Positions 20,208 to 30,961 of a DNA stretch of 64,000 bases are shown here, piece after piece; position 1 is the first letter of the stretch, and each line of letters starts with the position of its first letter. This DNA is from Theileria orientalis strain Shintoku. Its lineage: Eukaryota > Apicomplexa > Aconoidasida > Piroplasmida > Theileriidae. The stretch is taken from positions 682,001 to 746,000 of the forward strand of contig NC_025263.1 of the NCBI RefSeq assembly GCF_000740895.1, read 5' to 3'. A program made the position numbers and the translations under genes. The notes beneath the pieces are model-generated. The model had not been told where the DNA came from, ran no database searches, and worked only from the letters and a program-made list of their open reading frames with translations.

Positions 20208-21718
20208 ATGGCTAGTAATGTAAAGTTTAATAGAGTTACACACAGGAGAGTTGCCCTTCTATTCGACAACGTTGTACAGTCTGCCCTGGTTCTGTATTTT
20301 TACATAGCCTATGTTTTGGTAAAACTATTGAGTGTTAGGTTTAATGTTTATAAACTTGCGAGAAGGTGTTTGTTTGTCAAAGCATTGGGAGTTAAACAGT
20401 CTTCTCTTGTATTATTATTATTTTTATTTCAGTTTTCTGTAGTCACATGTTCTATATTGTTATTTATTAACAATTATTTATCACATGGAGCCACATTGTC
20501 CAAATTTATGTTGGATAATACCAACATGAAAGGTAAAGTTGCTCTAGTCACAGGTTAGTTCATATATTTATTAGGTATTTATATACAATCAAAACAATAC
20601 ATACTGTATTACTATGTTATTAACACATTGTACACACAACATATATACTCTGATCATACAAGATAACAATGTGTAGGAGGATATAGTGGCATTGGATACG
20701 AGACTGTTTTACAATTGTTGAAATGGAATTGTAAAGTGGTGATTTGTGGAAGGAATAAGACTAAAGCAACCAATGCGATTGAAAAATTGAAATCAACCAA
20801 CTCATTTGATCCGTATGTTATTATTAGTTTGTTATTGATTGGTCATTAACATTTATGTAATATAACATTGTACAGCAACAACTTATCGTTCATTGAGATG
20901 GATTTGGATAACCTATTGTCAGTTAAAAAAGCAGCTGAATTGTTTGAAAAAACATTTGATAGATTGGATTTCTTAATCAATAATGCTGGAATTTGGTCAT
21001 CCAAGTTAACATTGACCAGTTTTAACCTGGAATCACAGTTTTCCTCTAACTTCCTTGGTCATTTTTACTTGACTCAACTTTTATTGCACTTGGTTAAAAA
21101 AGTAGGAGGGAGAATATTGAATGTTTCCAGCATTGCGCACTTTAAATACAACCCGAATACAGATCCTATATTTGAAAACAAGTCTACCACGTCGCTCAAC
21201 GAGACGTTTAACAACTCCTATTACGGAAGGTCTAAACTATACAATGTTTGGTTCACGAACGCGTTGCAAAGAAGGTATTTTTATACATAAAGTTGCACTT
21301 ATGGATAACCATTTATTATTTATTTGTGTTAATAGTATAAACCAATAGGCTCAACGTGGATGCCAAGAACGTTGTGTGTGTAAGTTTGGCCCCTGGAGTT
21401 GTAAACACTCCACTTCTGTGGCCTTTGGCAAGAATACATTTTTATTTGGTCCCCAAATATGTCAATCTCCTAGTAGTTAAGAGACCAGTGGATGGAGCAG
21501 CCAACACACTGTAAGCATACCGTTTACACGGCCTATTATTCAATCAACTCTAATAACAATACAGATTTCTGTGTGCAACCGATGCTAAGAATTTGTTACC
21601 GGGAGGGTACTACGATAACATGAGGTTGGCGTTTGTCAGCAAATATGCACATGACCATCAAAGGGAGGAAAAACTCTACAATCTTGGGGAGGAACTTGTA
21701 AAAAAACTCGCAAACTAA
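20208..21718 (+). CDS. Membrane-anchored short-chain dehydrogenase/reductase, copy C
   Basis: Third paralogue, starting at ATG 20208. Its first 38 residues (MASNVKFNRVTHRRVALLFD...) resemble copy B but are diverged, and then the DNA becomes nearly identical to B for 669 bp. Motifs: TGGYSGIG, FLINNAGIW, NVSSIAH, YYGRSK (canonical YxxSK), APGVVNTPL. The last exon has LPGGYYDNMRLAFVSKYAHD and ends VKKLAN. Intron positions match copies A and B. All three copies keep the catalytic residues, so none looks like a pseudogene. Confidence 0.85.
20321..20989 (+). repeat. 669-bp near-identical block, SDR copy C (matches 18554-19222)
   Basis: Partner of the copy B block; one mismatch by eye at 20930. It includes the 295-bp subblock (20529-20823) also shared with copy A. 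Confidence 0.93.
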
Positions 21719-21830
21719 ACCACATATTAGATTTTAAGACAATTTAATAATGTGATTTATATGTTACATACAAATTTATATTTTGTGTTCCCCATGATAC
21801 ACATAAATCATGGAATAACCATGAATTATA

Positions 21831-22939
21831 ATGTTGACTACCAATTTACACAATGTGTGCCGAATGAACTTTATTAGACGGAATTATAGGTGGTTTTCGA
21901 CCCTATGTGAGCACTGTGGATGGCATTTGAAGGTCAGCCTGTGCCTGGAACGCCAACCACTCGAATACTCAGAAAACGAAGTCGACAGACTGTTTCGTGA
22001 ATTCCACGAGTCGTGGACCTTGAAAACAAACAACGGTCTGAAGATTCCCTCACTTGAAACCATTGAACGTAAAATTACACACAAGCTTGCTCGCTCCAAA
22101 GAAACGGAAACGAAGAAAACCCCCGTTGATTCCATGGATTCCGAGTCTGATGTTGCGGAAAAGGATGATTTGGAATCACTTCTGAGCGGCGAGTTGAATA
22201 TAAACCTGTTGCCCAGGAGATCAAGAAGGGTTTTACAGAAGGATGCAGTAAGTTTAGCACAGCCATCCAGTCGTAGTTGTGTATACATGTGTAGTTATAG
22301 TTATGCACATCAATGTATTCAACGGGCGTTATGTATCAAGGGGTGAAGAAATATCTAATTCAGTTCGTGTTATTGATTTTTAGGCCGAAAGGGTATCAAA
22401 ATTAAGCCTTGATCACGACCTTCATAACATAAACAGAATGCCCACGAGGTGGCTGTTTCTGCTTTTAAAATATAAAAATTCGCAGTGGTCCCTGCCAATC
22501 ACTGACTTATACTACGGAGATTCTGTGAGACAGGTAGCACACAAATCAGCACTTATGCCATACGTACACGAATACCTGTGGTTTAACCGATTGCTTTAGA
22601 CTCTGGCTAGACTGTGCGATGAACAGATTTGTGATTCTTACAGGCCATATTTCATAGGGTACTCTCCGTTCACTCATCAAAAACTGCCCTTTGAGTCCAC
22701 TGGTTTAAATAACGATTTGGACAGCCCTATAGATGGTCTAAAGGTACTCTATGGTATTTTTATTTTCACTTCAGGTTTTTTATTACAGGGCTAGGCACAT
22801 TCCCTCGTGTAATGTAAACATAAACAGCGACGTGGTCGATGATTACGCTTGGTGTACCATGGATGAACTTGAATCGAAATTGGATAAGCTCAAATTCAAC
22901 AAGGTCATTAATACGTTACCTCTTTTTAACCTGATTTAA
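21831..22939 (+). CDS. MRPL46: Mitochondrial large-subunit ribosomal protein mL46
   Basis: Four exons: 21831-22247, 22384 to about 22532, about 22600-22743 and about 22783-22939. The start MLTTNLHNVCRMNFIRRNYR is Arg/Asn-rich like a mitochondrial transit peptide. The body has the degenerate Nudix fold of mL46: RWLFLLLKYKNSQWSLP, a helix with SVRQTLARLCDEQ, YRPYFIGYSPFTHQKLPFE, then KVFYYRARHI (compare the family's AKVFFFKA) and DDYAWCTMDELES (compare VWVTKDEL). A possible further intron (about 22902-22957) would replace the last residues with NKDAALG. There is no Nudix-box catalytic signature, as expected for this structural protein. Confidence 0.75.
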
Positions 22940-23063
22940 TGTAATATTACTACTTAGGATGCTGCCCTAGGTTGAACCACATTATAACTTAGGAGAGTAT
23001 GGTTGACGACGACTACGTATTTACTATCTGTCTACCTGTGTAACGGTTAATATTCGCAATACA

Positions 23064-24454
23064 TTACTGAAACAATGACCCCAATATCGAGTACACAACC
23101 TCGTAGAGCTTGTTCAGTGTTTCTTCACTTACTTCACTCAGTCCCATCAGGTTCAGCGGCTGTAGCTGCACATCTGCTTGTGATTCGTGCTGACTTGCAT
23201 TGCGGTTGCTACCATTCCACCTTTTCAGTGCGTATATTGTATAATTTACACCTGTCTGTTCATCCTCCATTGTTGGATCCAATAAAAAATAGTTTAAACT
23301 CTTACAAAAGGTAAACGTGAGTGGTATGTGGTTAAACGATACTGCATTGTGCCCAGCTTCCACCAGAGTCCTCATCAACGTGTTCAAATCTTCAGCTGAA
23401 TCATTAAATTTACTCGCTTGTAGGTGCAATAGGTCCTTATTAAGGCCAACCAACTTGGCAAAGTCCTATATTAATTATTAGTAAAATTGAGTAAACCATC
23501 ATAATGGGACTAGCGTATGTTATTATCACTGATTTGTATGCCTTAATGGTATTTGTGGGTATTTAATGTCCATGTGTATGCGTATGTATGTACCTGGTTT
23601 TTTAGCAAACTCCCGTAGTCACAGGCCGTGTTTATATCAACCAACTGATTAAATAGTACTGGAGTAAACGTGTTCTCGTTCGGGTACAATAGTACAAATG
23701 GTATTTTCGACTTCATTAGTGCGTGTGAACAGCACAGGAAGCACATATCCACCAAATTTCCGTCATATTCGTCACACATGATTTCCACGTTCAACTTCCA
23801 CCTCAGGTGATTCATCTTAAAATAGCTATAAACTTTTTTCACTTCTTCTCTATTTGACGACTCATCCTGTGACTTAATATACGACTCGTAGTACCGAAAT
23901 TGTTCTTTGGGTATTACTTGCGATGAATTCAGCACAGTTTCCAGCAAATTTGAAACTAGGTGTGAGATGTTAATGCAGGGCCCGTTGAGGTCGTATATTT
24001 CGTTAACGACGTGCTTCGGCACAATCACATCAACGCTTATTGTCCTTTCCGATTCATTCAAACTCAACGCCCAATTGTTTACCTGTGTGCTAATTAAATC
24101 TCCTGTCACTTTGCAATGGTAACTGGAATTGCCACAATTAAGATATATTGACGCCAATAGAACATTTTTGCTATTGCAGGTTAACAAATTCGTGTTAAAC
24201 TCCCATTCTTTTTGTGTGTTTTTCGTAGAATCCAGGGGAGGTTGATGTTGTAATTGCGATTTTAAACTGCTAAAATTATGGGTAGATTCTAGCAGATTTT
24301 TCACTGTAAACTTGCGATATGAACACAGCCTCCTTCCATCTGGTCTGATCCCCTCTTTTAAGAAATTTTCGTAAAAGTTTAACGGATCTACATGGCGATA
24401 CACCTCACTAGCCAACTTTGACGTTTGAGATAGGGTTAGAGGGGGATCTTCCAT
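23064..24454 (-). CDS. RRP43: RNA exosome core subunit, RRP43/EXOSC8-like
   Basis: RNase PH-fold ring subunit of the exosome, which degrades and trims RNA in nucleus and cytoplasm. Two exons, 23594-24454 and 23064-23465, encode about 420 residues. The N-terminus has the RRP43-type motif YRHVDPLNFYENFLKEGIRP followed by DGRRL. Next come an RNase PH first-strand region (VLLASIYLNCGNS) and a second domain with EYDGNLVDMCFLCCSHAL and KIPFVLLY. The catalytic Arg/Asp set of bacterial RNase PH is not evident, as in eukaryotic ring subunits. RRP42 and RRP45 are alternatives; the PLNFYENFL motif favours RRP43. Confidence 0.78.
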
Positions 24455-25487
24455 TTATAAAACATTTATAAAAACCACAAAATATAAATCTATATAGAAA
24501 ATGGACGGTGTTTTATGTATTTTGTGTAAAGTGTTTAGAATCCACTATCAACATACTAGTGCTGATGGTGTAACATAAACAGCCATTCTAATTATCATTT
24601 ATACACATATTAACTAAATAATTTGAGATTGATAAAATATTTTTATTTTTCATATTGGATGATGATTTTTCAATAAAAAGTGTTAGATTCCAATTTTGGG
24701 AATTTTGAGCCGTAGGATTCCAAATCAAATACACATTTAATTTATATTTATATAATATATAGCATTTCAATTATTTCTTCGTTCTCTTCTAATTTCTGAC
24801 TTGTGTTTCTTCTTAAAATTTTTTATTTTCATTTTTTCATTTTCTCTCACTTTCAATTTTTATTTATGTACAATATTTGGTTAAACTTTTAATTAGGTAA
24901 ATTTATACTTATATTTCATGATTCCATATTTGACTCAGCGTGTGACATTCTATAGATCTCTATTAATTTGGGTGTGTCTCTCGTCAATTTCCGACAGTTT
25001 AAAAACATAGATCTAACCAGTTCCATTCACATTAATACTCTAATTTTATGTCCTGTGATTTATAAACATATGCAATTTCGTTTCGGTGCTAATTTCAGGG
25101 AGGCACATCCATCGATGAAGCAGCGTATTGACACACGTCGGAGAAAAAAATTCGATGAAAATATGTGTCGGATAATTAACTGTGTTAAATGTTTAGTTTA
25201 AGTTTTTGCAATCGCACAGAGACAACTACTGTAATCGCAAACGCATACATATTAATTTGTTAACTCATACAATACAATTTGTTCAAATGATTTAGTGTCG
25301 AGTATTTTAAATATATTGGCCTAATAACGTATAGTTTATACATCGATATTTTCCAGTAATTTAACCGAAGTGGTTGATAACTAAACAGTTTTATAAAAGT
25401 CTGTACCGTTTAGAACGACGACACAAATCTTAGAGCTTATCCTAAGCCTATATTCCAAACGAACGTAGTTTTACACATTAATTTGAA
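24455..25487. promoter_or_regulatory. Long intergenic region upstream of the ApiAP2 gene
   Basis: About 1 kb of A+T-rich DNA between the start codons of RRP43 (-) and the ApiAP2 gene (+). It is among the longest gene-free stretches here. A 77-residue frame at 24968-25201 contains FRFGANFREAHPSMKQRIDT then RRRKKFDEN but has no recognisable family. It may be chance, a uORF or a small gene. No tRNA or snRNA seen. Confidence 0.5.
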
Positions 25488-26861
25488 ATGTACAATATTT
25501 TTATGAACAAACTAGATAATTCCAAATTTAGCAGTGAAATGAATTATAATAGTTTTGTTAATTACAATATTGACAATAGTTACAAGCTGGATGATAGTTA
25601 CCTTGAGGGCAGTTATAAGCTTGACAAAAACAACATCGAAATCATGGATGATTATAACAATTATAAAATGGACAATAACGTTAAAAATTATGATGGCAGA
25701 GACATATATAAAATGAAAAACAAATTCAGTGCTTACAAAGTAGAGCAGGTTGATGATATTGATGGCTTTGAAAATGATGGTATCAACAAACACGGTATTG
25801 AAGATGAGGACACTAATTATGAGTTTGTGAACAGCAACAGTAGCACTAACACTGGATTCAACTCAGTTACTCCACCAAATATTCAAATGATTAAATATAA
25901 ACTGGATAGTCAAAATAAGGCGTTAGCTGATGACAAGGTGGATAACAGCTTCGAGGTTTTAGCTGACAATAGAGATTATATGAATTTTTATCAACCTTAT
26001 CAATTCTATGGCAATTATCACAATGGTTTGATGAATCAAATACCTAGCTTTCCGATGGCGCCAAACAACTATAACTCCTTAACTATGAACATGGACAGGT
26101 TGAACAATTCAAACATAAACAGCATTAATTTGGAGCCTATTGTGAGAGAGAACAGTACCATCGATAATGAAAGTATCGAGGACATCGACCAATCAAGTCA
26201 AATGCCAGTGATTACTGATATGAATTTAAACAAAAATATGCATGATTCTATCAGTGATAGGATGATTAACGCTATTGATATGAATGACAACGAAGCTGAC
26301 ATAAGGCCACCACCTAACAGAAGTGATCCTATTTATACCTCCATAAGTGGATTAAAGTGGAAAAGTAAGAGTAAAAAATGGGTAGTCCGTTGGGACAACC
26401 CTATTACTAACAGGCGAGTTTACAAGTATTTTTCTGGTAACAGGTACGGATTTCTTGGAGCACACAAGAGGGCAAAGTTTTATTTGGAATTCCTTAATGC
26501 TTCCGTGGGTAAAATAAATTCCACCACTCCCGGAAACCCCTTTTGTAGACGCACAGAGGGCCCTCCTAAGGGTAAGACCAACAAGTCTCTTATCAGAAAG
26601 TACTACTCGAACAACTTTATACAATACCCTGACTACATTAATAACAACTTTGTTATGAATGCTAACAACAACTACCAGCCTAATTATGTTCCAAGTAACG
26701 GGGATAATGGCGATATGTCCAACATTGATGGTGCCAGCAATAATTCAAACATGGACTATTTCAACTATTTTTATAACAACCAGGATAAAGCCAAGAATGT
26801 TGAGGCTGGTAGTAGCATGGACAATCCTTGGTATATAACACAAAATTTCAGTAATTTCTAA
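25488..26861 (+). CDS. ApiAP2 family transcription factor
   Basis: Single exon of 457 residues starting at ATG 25488. It is Asn/Asp/Tyr-rich and mostly disordered, with short repeats in the head ([18 protein letters not shown]). One AP2/ERF-type DNA-binding domain lies at about residues 283-345: [39 protein letters not shown] and AKFYLEFLN, the three-strand plus helix pattern of apicomplexan AP2 factors. The basic tail that follows ([18 protein letters not shown]) may aid DNA binding or nuclear import. ApiAP2 proteins control stage-specific transcription; the target and stage here are unknown. The gene's A+T-rich codon use contrasts with BLM10 and pyruvate kinase. Confidence 0.9.
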   Translation: MYNIFMNKLDNSKFSSEMNYNSFVNYNIDNSYKLDDSYLEGSYKLDKNNIEIMDDYNNYKMDNNVKNYDGRDIYKMKNKFSAYKVEQVDDIDGFENDGINKHGIEDEDTNYEFVNSNSSTNTGFNSVTPPNIQMIKYKLDSQNKALADDKVDNSFEVLADNRDYMNFYQPYQFYGNYHNGLMNQIPSFPMAPNNYNSLTMNMDRLNNSNINSINLEPIVRENSTIDNESIEDIDQSSQMPVITDMNLNKNMHDSISDRMINAIDMNDNEADIRPPPNRSDPIYTSISGLKWKSKSKKWVVRWDNPITNRRVYKYFSGNRYGFLGAHKRAKFYLEFLNASVGKINSTTPGNPFCRRTEGPPKGKTNKSLIRKYYSNNFIQYPDYINNNFVMNANNNYQPNYVPSNGDNGDMSNIDGASNNSNMDYFNYFYNNQDKAKNVEAGSSMDNPWYITQNFSNF

Positions 26862-27050
26862 TGTTTTTATAGATAACTTGTATTATTACTTATGTATGTG
26901 ACTATACATGTATGTATGTGTATTTTATTCACACTATTATTACTCACATGGCACAAATCTATATAAATTTATTTGTGCATACAAATACCAAGATGTGTTT
27001 TAATATATCTACAACTATAAATGTGTACAATTATTATACGATATTATAAA

Positions 27051-27453
27051 TTATTCATCCTCATCGGCGGCGGCAATATCAAGTGGCAAATCATCGTAAA
27101 GCCTCTAAAATTGGTAATTATCAATAAACATACAATTTAGTTATCTAAATATCTATGACTTACTCCTTTGTTTGCTCTTTTCCAAAAATAATCAACGACA
27201 TTGCTGAGAGAATAACAACATACACATCCTCCGGCCATAGCGAATAAATAATAACGAGGCGTGTGCTTTAAAACATAATCATAGAGTCTAAAATCGACGA
27301 GTAATTAATGTTAAGCAAATATATTGTAAAATACCTTGTTGAATTGAGAAAATTGTTTAATGGAGCAAACATATCCTTTCCCCTTCTACTTTTTTTTAAA
27401 CTATCCCAAACTCTTTTAGGATATTTATCTGAAAATGGACTTGCGAACACCAT
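27051..27453 (-). CDS. QCR9: Cytochrome bc1 complex subunit 9-like (QCR9/UQCR10)
   Basis: Small three-exon gene: 27335-27453, 27164-27287, 27051-27104, giving 98 residues. The protein has an N-terminal soluble part (VWDSLKKSRRGKDMFAPLNN), one membrane span (HTPRYYLFAMAGGCVCCYSL) and then DYFWKRANKGRLYDDLPLDI, ending DEDE. The order matches QCR9: single span, the NKGKLWKD-type motif just after it, and a short acidic tail. The motif is divergent and the N-terminus longer than in yeast. The expected role is structural, in mitochondrial complex III. All exon joins keep frame exactly, and the introns are 47 and 59 nt. Confidence 0.68.
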
Positions 27454-27775
27454 TTTTATTTAAATCGAAAAGAATTGTGAATAATAATAAAACTCAACCC
27501 GACCACCGATGGAGGTAAAAGTATTTATTTAATTACTATTTTAATAACAATAATCATTATGTTATTTAATTTAAAATTATAATATTTTTTTATTTACCCA
27601 TTTTTCAAATATACATAATAAAGAATACTCTTTAAGATTCTATACACATTATGGAAATCCTATATTATGTTAAATATCAGACTAGCAAATTCATTTAAAC
27701 ATTAAATTTGATTTCATATTAAACACTAAATCAATCCTGATCCAAAAATAATGTTTGATTCTTGTTCATTCATTT
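27454..27775. other. Intergenic, A+T-rich, no gene seen
   Basis: 322 bp between the QCR9-like start and the stop of the next minus-strand gene. It holds A+T homopolymer runs only. Confidence 0.5.
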
Positions 27776-28111
27776 CTACACATAATTATTGTATAAATCC
27801 ACACCTTCTAGACTACAGTTACAAACTTCTTGCAAAGGGAATTCCTGTACACATTCATATACATAATTAAAAAATACCGATTTATCTTTAAATTCTAGTA
27901 TTTTCCTGTCTTTATAGGAATAATTCATCTTCCACGGTAAAACTGTTTGTTCCACCTTTGGTACGTGAGGATTGAAATCTTCACTTAAAATCTTTTGAAT
28001 ATCTTTATACGGATTTATTTCAGAAGTTGAATGTGTGATATTGATTTGAGTAAAATAAAACAAATAAAATATTATGTAACACACAGAATAAATTAACCGA
28101 ATAATAACCAT
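27776..28111 (-). CDS. Small protein with N-terminal hydrophobic segment, unknown function
   Basis: 111 residues from ATG 28111. Residues 1-25 (MVIIRLIYSVCYIIFYLFYF then TQ) are a strong signal peptide or membrane anchor. The rest is soluble, with PYKDIQKILSEDFNPHVPKV, a possible WK turn, and three Cys near the C-terminus (YECVQEF, EVCNCSLEG). I do not recognise a family. The region upstream is A+T-rich, and no second exon is obvious. It could be a secreted effector-like protein or a small organelle membrane subunit. Confidence 0.55.
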   Translation of the reverse strand: MVIIRLIYSVCYIIFYLFYFTQINITHSTSEINPYKDIQKILSEDFNPHVPKVEQTVLPWKMNYSYKDRKILEFKDKSVFFNYVYECVQEFPLQEVCNCSLEGVDLYNNYV

Positions 28112-28266
28112 CAGAGCAAAATATATTTATAAAAAAAACAACACACAATCAAATGATATAAATTAATGTGAATTTGTAAAAAAATCAAAATACATTTGAA
28201 TTTTTATTAACTCTACACACCGTTGTTACCACCATATTTGAACATAATTTTTGTTTACTCTATATT

Positions 28267-30825
28267 ATGTATTATTACTCTAATAAGTTAATTCCCAATG
28301 TAGAATTTTTGGGAAATGTTTGTAACAACTTTATATATCGCAATTACAGGTTTTACTCAACCTTCTTGTACAATAGTTACATTAATAAAATAAAATGTAG
28401 ACTTTATAAATCGCAGCATCACTATAATAATAAACTCAGTCCTAGAAAACTAAATACATGGAACAACAATTCTTTAAACGATGTTACTGTCAATAGGGAT
28501 ACAAACTCGCCTAACAACAGCTCCTATAATGAACTGTGCAATCATAGCAATTCATATAGAGACAGCTATGAGCGAGAAAACACAAACAAACAACTCGGTG
28601 ATATAGATAAAGTGTTGGCAATGATTAAAACTGGAAATGTGAAGGAAATAGATGAATACATGTTTGAATCAATTGATAAAAACATCCTGACCAATTTGGA
28701 TAAATTTACCATTTCAGACATCAACAACCTGTTACACACATCATTGAAGGTGTTTTATAGCCAGAATTTAATAGAAGCGCTGATTTTGAAGCTAAAATGT
28801 ACACACCCCTCAGAGATACCACTGGCAACACTGGCGTTGGTTTTCCAGAGCCTAGGACGAGTTCTACCATGCGATTTTCACATAGAACGCATAGAAAAGT
28901 TCCTACAGGAAACCTGTGACCACATATTGAACGTCGATGTTTTGGCAGAGTCGCACTTCTCATCAATAGTGTACGGATTCCAAAGACTACATTACAACAA
29001 CCACGATTTCCTGAGGAAAATAGTTAAGAGGTACGAGGAGAATATGACGAATTTCAATGTAAACTCAGTAACGATCTCGATAAGCTCGCTGGTTAAGTTG
29101 AACTACTACAACGTGAACATTATCATGAGAATATATAAGCACATATACAAATCTATGAGTCACATGAATCTGCAGACGTCAATACAACTGTCAACGACTA
29201 TTTATAAAGTACATGAGCACTATTTTAAAGATAGTATGCAGAGAAGTGGGAAAGCGGAAGAAGACGAGGAGGTTGTCGACGGGAAGATGAAGGAAAGTTT
29301 AAACAAAATCAGCTATAGGTTACTTAACAACATATTGAAGAACGTCTGCGAACAGCATCTTAAGGAGTTGAGCCTGTTTCAAATATGCCTACTGCTGGAT
29401 TCAATAAACAGGATGAATTATAGGAAAATCACATACCTCTCAAAATTGATACAGTGTATCCCATCGCACGGCAGCAATATGATAAATCCAACGAGTATCG
29501 TGTATAAAAATGCAGATGGAATAGAAAACATGGAAGAAAAGAATTTGGGGAAATCAGAAGATGGAGAGTCAAAAGGTGTGTCGGCTGAGGGGATGGATAC
29601 TTTGAATAGTGTGGATTTAAATAGCAAAACAACCGTTTTTAACACAAAAAGCAGCAGGCAGAGGAATCTGTATAGTTACATGGAGATGCCGGAGTGCCCG
29701 TTTAACTATAACATGACGCTTAAGAAGTTACAAAGCGTGGACCCGTGTCATCTGATTCTGATATCGCATTCAATATTTGGGCTTGACTACTACAACGAAT
29801 ACACCTTGAACCTGTTGTTGGTAATCAAGGAGATAGTAAATCCAATATTGCACGAGTTGAAGGCAAGGCACATACTATTGTACACACTCTCATACATTAA
29901 CATATATTTTACAAACTATCAACTACAGAGTGAGTTAAATGAAGTATATGGGTAGTTATTTGTTAAACACATATTAGTTAATACATATGTATAATAGTTA
30001 TAAGGTAAACAGATAATATATTAAAATATAGGAATTCAACTGGGTAGTGCGAGTAAAACAGTTAGTAGAAACTACGTTAAGTTGATACTGAAGTCATTAG
30101 AGAGCGATAGCCTTAAAACTAACTGGTTCAACAAAAAACACTTGATTAATAGTGGCACAGAAGGAAATGAAGAAGGTGGAGAAGATGACACGGATGAAGA
30201 TGCGAAATTGCTAAAGCAACTTAGGGATAGAATAAGTGCGTGTGAGTGGAAGGAAGAGTTGGTGCTGAGCTCCTTTGAAAGCCTGCTGCGACACTATAAC
30301 TATGTCAAGTCAAGCCAGTCAATGTTGAGCCTGTTTAAGCTGTTGTTCCTGTCACTGATACACGACGTGTACATACCGAGTTACACCCAATACTTCAACC
30401 TGGCTACTTTAAACAACCCTGATGAAAGTAAAGCGGTTGAAATCTTAAACGCCTTTGATACTGATGCTATTGCCGAAGGTGCCACTACCAGTGACGTTGG
30501 TGCCAGAGAGGGAAAGGTTAATGTGGTTATGGATGGAGAAGTGGGAAAAAATAGAATACCTGCCATAATGCCAGAAAACATAATAGAAAAGCTATATGAA
30601 CTATACAAGTCTCCAACAAGTATGCTGAGCAGTGCGGATATAAACAAGGAAGATGAAGATCAACCAGAAGCCAGTTTGAGTGAAATCGGTGAAATTGAAG
30701 TAGAAGATAAGCAGGAACGAGACTTAGCGGAGGATGAGAAGATAATTAGACTGGACGGAAGATGTATGTGTGTAGATAGAAGAATCCAGTGCTTTAAAGT
30801 GGACATTGTAATATATAATGTATGA
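28267..30825 (+). CDS. Helical-repeat protein, probably organellar (HPR/RAP-like), unknown function
   Basis: Two exons: 28267-29929 and 30032-30825. The join uses a strong GTGAGT donor and TATAG acceptor and keeps frame (YQLQ to RIQLGSASKTV). The head, about 60 residues with Tyr/Asn/Lys/Arg and NNFIYRNYRFYST, looks like a mitochondrial transit peptide. The body is a chain of paired helices of about 35-40 residues (LATLALVFQSLGRVLPC; SHFSSIVYGFQRLHYNNHDF; SVTISISSLVKLNYYNV), as in apicomplexan heptatricopeptide/RAP proteins that bind organellar RNA. No RAP domain is visible. The 3' end is uncertain: a further intron (GTGTGTAG donor near 30772, acceptor near 30870) would move the stop to 30949, only 12 bp from the next gene. 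Confidence 0.6.
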
Positions 30826-30961
30826 TATAAGTTTGTATATATATATACGTATATATGCATATTCGAGGTACAAGTCTATTCTGAAATTGTTGATGAGGTG
30901 TGATGAGTCTGGACATGCGATGATTAATATTTTTTGTTTTGTCAATTGACGATGTTAAAAG

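Noticed and set aside
18435..21718. Near-identical SDR copies as a simple assembly duplication
   Set aside because: Flanking exons, spacers and gene ends differ between copies, so these are real paralogues; only part of each is homogenised. Long reads would still be needed to exclude a local collapse.
16620..21718. SDR array as a bacterial gene transfer
   Set aside because: Each copy has conserved spliceosomal introns and eukaryotic-type membrane anchors; base composition is like other genes here.
24455..25487. RNA gene (tRNA, snRNA) in the long spacer
   Set aside because: No cloverleaf, A/B box or snRNA signature could be seen by eye.
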